A program made the translations under genes and the position numbers. Shown here piece by piece: positions 26,984 to 35,800 of a stretch of 64,000 nt of DNA (its first letter is position 1; the number at the start of each line of letters is the position of its first letter). This DNA is from Paraflavitalea devenefica (GTDB lineage: Bacteria; Bacteroidota; Bacteroidia; Chitinophagales; Chitinophagaceae): NCBI RefSeq assembly GCF_011759375.1, contig NZ_JAARML010000008.1, positions 167,104 through 231,103 of the forward strand, written 5' to 3'. A model generated the notes under the pieces. It worked only from the letters and a program-made list of their open reading frames with translations. It had not been told where the DNA came from and searched no databases.

Positions 26984-27781
26984 TTGTTGTCCTGGCTTAA
27001 AGGTCAATACAGAAGAATTAAAAATGGCTCCTTTGGATGGCATGGCCGCTATGCCTCCTGGCAGGCTGCACAAAAGGAATGCGGGGGATATTCCGCGGAC
27101 AATATCCTGGAAAAGGTAAAGACCGCTACGCTGCAGGTAAAAAACGGCGAAGCTGTATATGAACGGGATTCTATTCTATTCAATGAGATCCAATACTCCT
27201 GGCCTTTCTTATCAGCATTAATGTGGGCAGCCGCACAAAACAACGGACATTTAAATGTATTGGATTTCGGGGGAAGCCTGGGCAGCAGCTACTTTCAAAA
27301 CAGGAAATTCCTGCAATCCTTATCGCAAGTCCGTTGGAATGTAGTGGAACAGGAGAATTTTGTTGCCTGTGGCCGTCAGTTTATACAGGATGAAAAATTA
27401 CAATTTTTTCTCACTCCACAGGATTGCATTCAACAGAACGGCTTACCTGATATCCTTGTTACTGCCTGCACCCTCCCCTACCTGGAAAAACCGTATGAAT
27501 TATTGGCACAATTGATTCACCTAGATATTCCATGGCTGATCATCGATAATACCCCGTTTAATGATAGGCCCGGCGACCGGCTTACTGTTCAAAAAGTACC
27601 GCCTGCCATTTATGAGGCTTCTTATCCCGCCTGGTTCCTGGATTATCAAAAAGTAAAAGAAGCGGTCCGGGAGAAATACACTATTATCAGCGAACATACC
27701 AATGATACCACCATTTATCTGGATGGTCGCCCAATACCTTACCGTGGATTTATTGCAGTGTTAAAAAAACAGCTTCAATGA
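26984..27781 (+). CDS. TIGR04325-type putative methyltransferase
   Basis: 265 aa. Family hallmarks are WHGRYASWQAAQKECGGYSA, NGEAVYERDSILFNEIQYSW and the SAM-type loop VLDFGGSLGSSYFQNRKFL. Members occur in O-antigen and exopolysaccharide loci and are predicted methyltransferases without a tested substrate. No in-frame ATG precedes the conserved N terminus: the frame opens after the TAA at 26966, and the only plausible initiators are TTG at 26984 or 26987. That is unusual for this locus. Its stop overlaps the start of the FkbM gene by four bases. Confidence 0.8.
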   Translation: MLSWLKGQYRRIKNGSFGWHGRYASWQAAQKECGGYSADNILEKVKTATLQVKNGEAVYERDSILFNEIQYSWPFLSALMWAAAQNNGHLNVLDFGGSLGSSYFQNRKFLQSLSQVRWNVVEQENFVACGRQFIQDEKLQFFLTPQDCIQQNGLPDILVTACTLPYLEKPYELLAQLIHLDIPWLIIDNTPFNDRPGDRLTVQKVPPAIYEASYPAWFLDYQKVKEAVREKYTIISEHTNDTTIYLDGRPIPYRGFIAVLKKQLQ

Positions 27782-28719
27782 AAATCATTGATACGATACT
27801 ACAATCCAGGTTATTCCAGGAGCAACCACCGGTACTGGTGGATATTGGCGCTTCGGGCAGTATTCATGAGAAATGGAAAAAGATTGCCCCTTATGCTATT
27901 TGCCTGGCCTTCGATGCGGACGACAGGGAATTTACCGTTACCGAACAGGAAAGCAAAGTGTATAAAAAACTGATCCTGTTCAATCGTATTGTAACGGCTA
28001 CCGATCAGGCGGCCACCAGCTTTTACCTGGCCTCCTCTCCTTTCTGTTCCAGCCTGCTGCCGCCGCAAACCGCTTTACTGGAACCCTGGAGCTTCAGTAG
28101 TTTGTTCAGGACCGACCGAACGCTTCAACTACCTGCCATTACCCTGGCCAGCGCGCTGGGACAGGCCGGTATTTCCTATATCGATTGGTTCAAGACCGAT
28201 ACACAGGGTACCGACCTGCGGCTTTTCAAAAGCCTGCCGGCAGCGATCAGGGATACCGTGCTGGCCGCTGAGTTTGAGCCGGGCATCATCGATGCCTATG
28301 TAGGGGAAGACAAACTGTACAGCATATTGCAGGAACTGCCTGTAATGCAGTTCTGGTTATCTTCCATGGATGTAAAAGGCACCCAGCGCCTGCATGAAAA
28401 ATACCTCCGGCAGTACGGCGTCTTTACCGCCCAGCGGATGGTGCGCAAATCGCCCTGCTGGGCCGAACTGACCTATTTGCATGAGCCTTCCTTTACCCAT
28501 GAACGGCAGGCCCTGTTATTACTCGTATTTGCCCTGCTGGAAAGGCAATATGGATTTGCGCTCGAAATTATCGACAAGGCGCAGGGGCAATTCGGTCACA
28601 TGGATTTTCAGCCCTACCGTAAAGCCGTAGAAGGACAATTGTCAAAGGAAAAGATCAAAGTGCCCCTGGTGATCCTGAAAAAACAATTCAATAAACTACT
28701 GGCCCATATCAATGCATAA
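27778..28719 (+). CDS. FkbM-family methyltransferase
   Basis: 313 aa. The glycine motif PVLVDIGASGSIHEKW opens the SAM fold, and YIDWFKTDTQGTDLRLFKSL matches the FkbM motif (K-x-D-x-x-G-x-[DE]) in the middle. FkbM enzymes O-methylate sugars or polyketides; in a polysaccharide locus a sugar hydroxyl is likely. The C-terminal ~90 residues (after RKSPCWAELTYLHE) are a helical extension. Translation is coupled at both ends: four bases overlap upstream and eight downstream. Confidence 0.83.
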   Translation: MKIIDTILQSRLFQEQPPVLVDIGASGSIHEKWKKIAPYAICLAFDADDREFTVTEQESKVYKKLILFNRIVTATDQAATSFYLASSPFCSSLLPPQTALLEPWSFSSLFRTDRTLQLPAITLASALGQAGISYIDWFKTDTQGTDLRLFKSLPAAIRDTVLAAEFEPGIIDAYVGEDKLYSILQELPVMQFWLSSMDVKGTQRLHEKYLRQYGVFTAQRMVRKSPCWAELTYLHEPSFTHERQALLLLVFALLERQYGFALEIIDKAQGQFGHMDFQPYRKAVEGQLSKEKIKVPLVILKKQFNKLLAHINA

Positions 28720-29758
28720 TTTCTGTACCTTATTTGATACCAATTACCTTACGCGTGGGCTGGCCTTGTATCATTCTTTGGTACAGCACTGCCCTTCCTT
28801 TCATTTATATGTATTTGCTTTCGATAATGATTGCTACCGGTATTTAAAGCAAAAGCAATATCCTCACCTTACCGTTGTATCGCTCCGGGAGTTTGAAGAT
28901 CCCGCATTACTCGAAATAAAACCCACGCGGAGTATTGCCGAGTATTGCTGGACCTGTACCTCCTCCACCATCCTGTATTGCCTGCGGGAGTTCAGGTTGC
29001 CTTCCTGCACTTATCTCGATGCAGACCTGTTTTTCTACCAGGATCCGCAGGTGTTGTTTGACCAAATGGGTAACCAGTCCGTGATGATCAGCCGCCACCG
29101 CTATACCAGGGTGTATGACCAATCGGCCATGAGCGGCATCTATTGTGTGCAGTTTATGTGCTTTAAGAATGATGAGCGTGGACTGAAAGCGCTCACCTGG
29201 TGGCGTGACCGCTGCATTGAATGGTGTTATGCCCGCTTTGAAGCGGGGAAATTTGGTGATCAGAAATACCTGGACGACTGGACTACCCGGTTTGAAGGGG
29301 TGCACGTGATCCGGCACCCGGGAGAAGGATTGGCGCCCTGGAATATCCAGCAATACAGGGTGCTGCCCGATGGAGAGATCCCGGTTGTACAGCTTAGGGC
29401 AAATCAACAAAGTCCCACGCCCGCTATCTATTTCCATTTTCATGGGGTAAAGTTTTTTACCGACAACAAGGTGGCCTTTTGCGGTCCGATGTATGAACTG
29501 GAGGAGCCGGCCAAAAAAGCGTTTTACTTTCCTTATATCCGGCGATTGCTGAGCCTGGCGCAACAGGTGCACCAGGATGGGTTTCCGCTTAATGTACAGG
29601 GGGCCCGCCAGGCCAGTGAGCCCCGCAGCAAAACCATCTACCAATACCTGCAAAAGCTGCCGGTGATGTTGCTGAAAGACCCTTCCCTGCTTCTTACACC
29701 AAAAAAAATTACCTTTGCCCGGCATGATCATGTATTTGATCTAAAGGCTTTTGTATAA
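28712..29758 (+). CDS. Glycosyltransferase, GT8-like
   Basis: 348 aa. The N terminus FCTLFDTNYLTRGLALYHSL and the DxD motif in CTYLDADLFFYQDP fit the GT-A fold of GT8-like enzymes, with a late histidine block YFHFHGVKFF that often binds the metal or donor. The DxD (Asp-Ala-Asp, about residue 110) would coordinate Mn2+ with the nucleotide sugar. Donor and acceptor are unknown. It overlaps the FkbM gene by eight bases. Confidence 0.8.
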   Translation: MHNFCTLFDTNYLTRGLALYHSLVQHCPSFHLYVFAFDNDCYRYLKQKQYPHLTVVSLREFEDPALLEIKPTRSIAEYCWTCTSSTILYCLREFRLPSCTYLDADLFFYQDPQVLFDQMGNQSVMISRHRYTRVYDQSAMSGIYCVQFMCFKNDERGLKALTWWRDRCIEWCYARFEAGKFGDQKYLDDWTTRFEGVHVIRHPGEGLAPWNIQQYRVLPDGEIPVVQLRANQQSPTPAIYFHFHGVKFFTDNKVAFCGPMYELEEPAKKAFYFPYIRRLLSLAQQVHQDGFPLNVQGARQASEPRSKTIYQYLQKLPVMLLKDPSLLLTPKKITFARHDHVFDLKAFV

Positions 29759-29768
29759 ATTTTACAGC

Positions 29769-30137
29769 ATGGCAAGATTGATCGATCTAACAACGTTTAC
29801 CGATAGCAGAGGCAATCTTACGGTTATTGAGAAAGTGATCCCTTTCGATATTAAACGCATTTTTTATATCTATGGGGTCGATAATTCGGCCAGGGGCGGG
29901 CACCGCCACCATAAGACCATCCAGGCGGCTGTATGCCTGCAGGGTTCCTGCCGCATTTACAACAACAATAGCAAAAAGGAGGAATATTTTTACCTGGATG
30001 CTCCCCATAAATGCCTGATCCTTGAGCCCGAGGACTGGCATACCATGGACCAGTTCACCAACGATGCCATCCTGATGGTACTGGCCTCTGAATACTTTGC
30101 GAAGGAAGATTATATTTTCGAACCTTATAGTAAATAG
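29769..30137 (+). CDS. fdtA: dTDP-4-oxo-6-deoxyglucose 3,4-ketoisomerase (FdtA/WxcM-like)
   Basis: 122 aa, a single cupin. The motif ARGGHRHHKTIQAAVCLQGS holds the paired histidines of the FdtA/QdtA/TylM family. The end LEPEDWHTMDQFTNDAILMVLASEYF matches the family's conserved C-terminal strands. The expected reaction isomerises dTDP-4-keto-6-deoxyglucose to the 3-keto isomer in the cytoplasm, which the next gene would aminate. FdtA and QdtA differ in C4 configuration and cannot be separated by eye. I start at MARLIDLTTF (29769); a TTG six codons earlier also opens the frame. The stop codon abuts the aminotransferase ATG. Confidence 0.85.
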   Translation: MARLIDLTTFTDSRGNLTVIEKVIPFDIKRIFYIYGVDNSARGGHRHHKTIQAAVCLQGSCRIYNNNSKKEEYFYLDAPHKCLILEPEDWHTMDQFTNDAILMVLASEYFAKEDYIFEPYSK

Positions 30138-31223
30138 ATGATAGAATACGAAAGCCTGGGAAAGGCCAACCAGCCCTTTTTCGACGATTACCGCGCGGCG
30201 ATTGAAAAAGTGTTACAGAGCGGCTGGTATATATTGGGCACCCAGGTAAAGGAGTTTGAACAACAGTTTGCCGCATATTGCCAGACGCAGTATTGCTGCG
30301 GCCTGGCCAATGGACTGGATGCATTGATCCTGGCACTGCGTTCATTTCAACTGGAGCCAGGGGATGAAGTATTGGTGCCTTCCAATACCTATATCGCCAC
30401 CATCCTGGCCATCGTACACAATAACCTGAAGCCGGTATTGGTAGAGCCGGATATCCAAACCTACAATATCGATCCGGCCCGCCTGGAAGAAAAGATCACC
30501 CCGCGGACCAGGGCCATCCTGGTGGTGCATCTCTATGGAAAGGTATGCGCCATGGACCAGGTAATGGCCATTGCCCAAAAACATGGGTTGAAAGTGGTGG
30601 AAGATTGTGCGCAGGCGCATGGCGCTTCGTTCAAAGGTACCCGTGCCGGCAATTTTGGCGACTATGGTGCTTTCAGTTTCTACCCTACCAAAAACCTCGG
30701 CGCCCTGGGCGATGCAGGCGCTCTTACCTGTAATGATGAAAAGCTGTACCAGGCTATCGCCACCCTCCGCAACTATGGCTCGCGCATCAAATATTACAAT
30801 GAGGTAGTGGGCTTCAATTCCCGGCTCGATGAATTGCAAGCAGCCCTGTTGAAAGTAAAGCTGCAGCAACTGGATGCCATCAATGAACATAAAAGAGCAT
30901 TGGCTTCCCTTTATCTGCAGGGATTAAAACAGGACTTTGTCCTCCCGCAAGTGCATCCCGATTACTTCGATGTGTACCATATCTTCAATATCCGTCACCC
31001 AAAAAGGGATGCCGTGAAAGAGTACCTCCTGAAGCACGACATTAAAACCGATATCCATTACCCGGTGGCGCCCAATAAACAGCAGGCCATGCAGGGGATC
31101 CTTTCTGATGAAGAAACGCCCATTGCCGAAGAGATCCACCAAACTACCCTGAGCTTACCTATTTCTTACTACCATACACAACAGGACATTGAACGGGTCA
31201 TTGAGGTGATCAACCAATTCTGA
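30138..31223 (+). CDS. fdtB: DegT/DnrJ/EryC1/StrS aminotransferase (FdtB-like)
   Basis: 361 aa, a PLP-dependent sugar aminotransferase. The PLP-binding lysine lies in FSFYPTKNLGALGDAGAL, with the upstream VEDCAQAHGASFKG (cofactor Asp) and LANGLDALILALRSF. Together with FdtA it would make a dTDP-3-amino-3,6-dideoxyhexose (Fuc3N or Qui3N). Neither the acetyltransferase (FdtC/QdtC) that usually completes the pathway nor rmlA/rmlB is in the window, so these must lie elsewhere or the free amine is used. It begins immediately after the fdtA stop. Confidence 0.88.
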   Translation: MIEYESLGKANQPFFDDYRAAIEKVLQSGWYILGTQVKEFEQQFAAYCQTQYCCGLANGLDALILALRSFQLEPGDEVLVPSNTYIATILAIVHNNLKPVLVEPDIQTYNIDPARLEEKITPRTRAILVVHLYGKVCAMDQVMAIAQKHGLKVVEDCAQAHGASFKGTRAGNFGDYGAFSFYPTKNLGALGDAGALTCNDEKLYQAIATLRNYGSRIKYYNEVVGFNSRLDELQAALLKVKLQQLDAINEHKRALASLYLQGLKQDFVLPQVHPDYFDVYHIFNIRHPKRDAVKEYLLKHDIKTDIHYPVAPNKQQAMQGILSDEETPIAEEIHQTTLSLPISYYHTQQDIERVIEVINQF

Positions 31224-31227
31224 CAAT

Positions 31228-32724
31228 ATGGGGGAAATACGTAAACAAACGCTGCAATCCTCTTTCCTTTCCTATATAGGGTTCCTGGTGGGCGCCATCA
31301 ATACCTATTTCTTTACCCGGGAAGGGATGTTTACGCCCGAACAGTATGGTCTTACCCAGGTCATCATCAGCCTGTCGCAGATCATTGCCCCCTTTGCGAG
31401 CCTAGGCATGACAGCCTTCATGAACCGGTTTTTCCCTTATTATGCCGATCACCTGGATCATCGTAAAAACGATATGCTGACCGTTGTCATCCTGTTCTGT
31501 TCCCTGGGCGCCCTGGTGATATTTTCCGGGTGTATTGTTTTTGAACCTTTTGTGGTCAGGCAGTTTAGCGGCCGGTCTCCGCTGGTGGTAACTTATTATT
31601 ACTGGATGCTCTTTTTTTCCTTCTTCTACCTCTGGTTTTTGGTCTTCGAAAGCTACCTGGGCACTTTAAAGAAAACCGTATTGCCAGGCTTTATGCGGGA
31701 AACCGGTTACCGGTTGTGTGTACTGGTCCTGATCGGATTATATGCTTTTGGGGTCATCGATTTCAGCTTGTTTGTAAAACTCTTCTGTTGTATCTACTTG
31801 TTGGTCGTATTGATCCTTGTCTCTTATCTTATCTGGATCCGCCGCTTGTATGTGCCCACGACCTTCAGTAAAGTGACCAGGCGGATCAGGAAAAGCGTAT
31901 GGCAATATGTGGCATTTGTGTATACCGGTCTTACCATTAATGGCATAGCCCGGCAGATCGATACCCTGTCACTGGCAGGAGCCAAAAGCCTGCATGATAC
32001 AGGCATATATTCCCTCAACCAATATTTGGCGGCCATTTTACAGGTCCCTCTCCGGGGGCTTCAGGCCATCGCAGGCCCCCTCATTGCCGAGCACTGGAAG
32101 AACAAGAACTACCCTGAATTGAGACGCATATATGAGCGGTCTTCCATCAACCTGTTGCTGATTGCCTGTTTCCTGTTTTTCAATATCTGGCTCAATTATG
32201 ATGATGGTTTACAGTTTTTGCATATCGACCAGAAATTTGCGGCAGGTAAAATGGTTTTCCTGATCCTGGGATTGTGTAATATCCTCGAGCTTGGCGCTGG
32301 CATCAATGGTGCTATGCTCTCTACATCACCCGGCTGGCGTTTTGAGTTCTATTCGGGCCTTACCCTGCTCCTGTTTTCCATCCCCCTGAATATTTATATG
32401 GCCCGGTGGAGAGGGATGGAAGGCGTGGCCCTGGCCAGTCTGACTACCATAACTCTTTACAATACCATCCGTTTGATTTTTATGCACTACCGGTTCAATA
32501 TGTCGCCTTTTACTATCAAAACTGTCTATGCGCTGTTGCTGGTAGGTGCCTGCTACTTACTGACCTGGCTTTTGCTGCATAATATCCATGGCTTTGTGGG
32601 TATTGCATTCCGGTCAGTAATGTTCTCTTCCCTTTTGCTGGGCGGTATTTTGTACTTGCGATTAACACCTGATCTTCCCCAATTTATTGAGGTAGTTAAG
32701 AAAAAACTCGGTAAAAAAGGTTGA
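31228..32724 (+). CDS. Polysaccharide flippase, Wzx/MATE-like
   Basis: 498 aa with about 12-14 transmembrane helices, the size and helix pattern of oligosaccharide flippases (MOP superfamily). The N terminus LQSSFLSYIGFLVGAINTYFF and the TPEQYGLTQVIISLSQIIAP block are typical. It would move lipid-linked repeat units across the inner membrane, and its presence supports a Wzy-type route. No clear Wzy polymerase or Wzz was found in the window. It starts four bases after the aminotransferase stop and is the last gene of the coupled run. Confidence 0.88.
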   Translation: MGEIRKQTLQSSFLSYIGFLVGAINTYFFTREGMFTPEQYGLTQVIISLSQIIAPFASLGMTAFMNRFFPYYADHLDHRKNDMLTVVILFCSLGALVIFSGCIVFEPFVVRQFSGRSPLVVTYYYWMLFFSFFYLWFLVFESYLGTLKKTVLPGFMRETGYRLCVLVLIGLYAFGVIDFSLFVKLFCCIYLLVVLILVSYLIWIRRLYVPTTFSKVTRRIRKSVWQYVAFVYTGLTINGIARQIDTLSLAGAKSLHDTGIYSLNQYLAAILQVPLRGLQAIAGPLIAEHWKNKNYPELRRIYERSSINLLLIACFLFFNIWLNYDDGLQFLHIDQKFAAGKMVFLILGLCNILELGAGINGAMLSTSPGWRFEFYSGLTLLLFSIPLNIYMARWRGMEGVALASLTTITLYNTIRLIFMHYRFNMSPFTIKTVYALLLVGACYLLTWLLLHNIHGFVGIAFRSVMFSSLLLGGILYLRLTPDLPQFIEVVKKKLGKKG

Positions 32725-32729
32725 TGGAG

Positions 32730-32771
32730 CTGCACAGTTATTGCTCAAAACTGCACACTTATTGGCGAAAA
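32730..32771. repeat. Two 21-bp direct repeats after the flippase gene
   Basis: Two tandem copies starting CTGCACA (32730-32750 and 32751-32771) agree at 17 of 21 positions. Multiple short direct repeats at one end are typical of IS21-type ends, so this may be an IS scar. No transposase remnant is adjacent. Confidence 0.45.
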
Positions 32772-32846
32772 TGACGCAGTTACGGGTTCTCTGAGACAGG
32801 TAATTGATATTTATTTATCTTGCAGCAACCATCCCCGACACCCTGA

Positions 32847-35800
32847 ATGCCAATACTGACCAGATATTCTTATGCCAATTTTCGCACATATGTTCCCGGC
32901 TTATCCCTATCTGCTATTACGCTTATAGGTTTTTTATGCCTTTTTTGCCTCCCTTGTTTAGCCCAGAAAGAAGCCAATATCTGGTATTTTGGCAAAAATG
33001 CAGGGCTTGATTTTAACACCAGTCCGCCCACTCCTTTAATGAATGGCCAGATCAATACCCGGGAAGGCGTATCTTCTATTTCAGATAAAGCTACCGGCCA
33101 ACTACTATTTTACTCAGAAGGAACAACAGTATGGAACCGGAACCATGCCATAATGCCCAATGGGACCGGACTGCAAGGCGATTACTCAAGCACCCAATCC
33201 TCCATAATTGTACCCAATCCCGGCAATCCCAATCAATACTATCTTTTTACCACTGCCTTATCACAGGGCGTACGCTATTCAGTCATTGATATGACGCTGG
33301 CGGGAGGTTTGGGAGATGTGATAGCCGCTACCAAAAACACTTCACTCATTACGCCTGCTGCCAGCAGTGAAAAGCTCATTGCAGTACAACATTGCAATAA
33401 AACAGATTTCTGGGTAATTACACATACCCTCAACAGTAACACGTTTTATGTTTACCTCGTCAACGCAACCGGTGTACAGGCGCCGGTTACCTATAATATC
33501 GGCTATAGTATTGGCAACGCAGTCTACTGGGAAGGTGCCGGATACCTGAAATTTTCACCAGACGGGAGTAAACTGGTCCATGTTATCGGACCTGCTAATA
33601 CCGGGGCACTGTCGCGCGCAGAGATACTGTCGTTCAACAATAAAACAGGCATCGTATCAGGCCCTGTGACAGTCCTTGACAACCTGAACAGTCCCTACGG
33701 GGCTGAATTTTCTCAAAGCAACAAATACCTGTATATCTCAGAGTTGCTGGGAAAGAGGCTTTTACAATATGATCTCACGGCTCCCAATATAAACGCCTCC
33801 CAATACACTATAACCAATTCCGCCAACCTGCTGTTCGGCGCCCTGCAATTAGGCCCTGATAATAAGATTTATGTATCTGCCGAAAACGGATATAATATCG
33901 GCTACGGATACCTCGGCGTCATTAATAACCCTGAAGCAAGTGGCGCCGGCTGTGGATATATACAGGATGCCATCAACCTGAATGGCAAAGCCACGCTCAT
34001 TGGCCTGCCTACTTTTAATGCTACCTATTTACAAAAAGATACCGCATCTGTACAGCTATCAGGTAGCTGCGCAGGTATCGGCATTACATTCAGCTTAACC
34101 AATACCAACAATGCCGATTCTGTAAAATGGAGTTTTGGAGATGCCAGCGATAGTTCCATGCTACTAAACCCGGTACATACCTATGCTACCCCAGCGGTCT
34201 ATAATACCCGGGTTGTCATTTACCGGTCGTGCAACGTTAATGATACGATCAATAAAGCCATAACCATTACCAATTGCAACCAAAGTACCGTTATTGCCGG
34301 CTTTACGGCTCCCGATACTGTTTGTATCAATAACCCGGTTACCATCAATAATACCTCCACAGGAGCCACTACCAGCTTCTGGAATTTTTGTGTGGCAGAT
34401 ATTAACCAGCAGATTCCCATTGGTAATAACATGGGTAATGTAGGCGGCAACCTGGCTATGCCGGTTTTCATGGATTACGTTTTCGCCAATAATAATTACT
34501 ATGGGTTCTCGGTCAACTTTAATGGAGGCGGGCTTATCCGACATGATTTTGGTAATAGTCTGCTCAATACACCGACAACGGTAAACCTGGGTAACTTTGG
34601 AGGTGTTATTCCGGCGGTAAACAGCGCTGAAGGTATCCAGGTTGTGCAAAATGAAGGACGCTGGTATGCCATTATTGTAGGCGGTTATACCGGCGGCCCT
34701 ACTCCACGGGTGCTGAAAGTAGATTTCGGCCCCAACATCACCAACCCGACGCCGGTAGCTACCAGTTGGGGAAATATCGGCGGTATGGACCAGCCGGTTG
34801 ACCTGCATGTTTTCAAAGAAAACAATAATTGGTATGGATTCACGGTAAATGCTGAAGACAACAGCATCACGCGCTTTGACTTTACCAACAGCTTTAATAA
34901 TATCCCTACCGGCACCAACCTGGGCAATATCGGCAATCTCGCTTATCCTACCGGCATCTATGCTATCAACAACAATGGCAACTGGAGCGTATTCATTACG
35001 AATGCAGGGGATAATACAAGGTCCAGCGGTACTTTTTCCTTATCCAGGCTCGACTTTGGTTCTTCACTACTGAACACACCGGTGGGCGTAAACCTGGGCA
35101 GCCTCGGCAACGTATTGCAACACCCGAGAGACCTTACCATTTTACGCTCTTGCGAACAAATAATCGGCTTTGTAGTCAACGGTCATCTGAATGACCGGTC
35201 ATTGGTAAAGCTGGATTTCAATAATAACCTGTCGGCTACGCCCATTGCCACTTCGCTTGGAAACATTGGCAACCTTAGTTTCCCGCATTCCATTTCCAAA
35301 CTATTCCGCGTTAATGAAGATATATATGGCTTTATCACCAATGTAGACAACAATACCATCACCCGCCTGCGTTTTCCCGGCTGTACCAATGCCAGTATAG
35401 CCAGTTCAACAGCTACCAATCCGCCACCGGTTACCTACAATACCCCGGGCACCTACAACATTAACCTTACGGTAGATGATGGGTTGCCTACACAGTCTGC
35501 TTTTTGTAAACAGGTAGTCGTACTGCCCGAACCGGTATCAGCACCTACACAACGGCTAACGCTTTGCGCCGGCACGTCCAATATACGGATCGGTACAGGC
35601 TCTGGCTCAGCTACCTACCTGTGGAATACCGGCGCCACTACCGATTCCATAGATGTAACGGCGCCGGGTACTTACTGGGTGGACATTAACCGGTTTGGCT
35701 GTACTGCAACAGACACCTTTATTATCAATGCCAGCAGTTGCATCGTTACGGCGGCTTTTACAGCGCCGGATACGGTGTGTATCAACAATCCGGTAACCAT

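Noticed and set aside
28907..29731. 274-codon antisense open frame inside the GT8-like gene
   Set aside because: Shadow of a GC-rich coding region; no conserved motif and no independent promoter.
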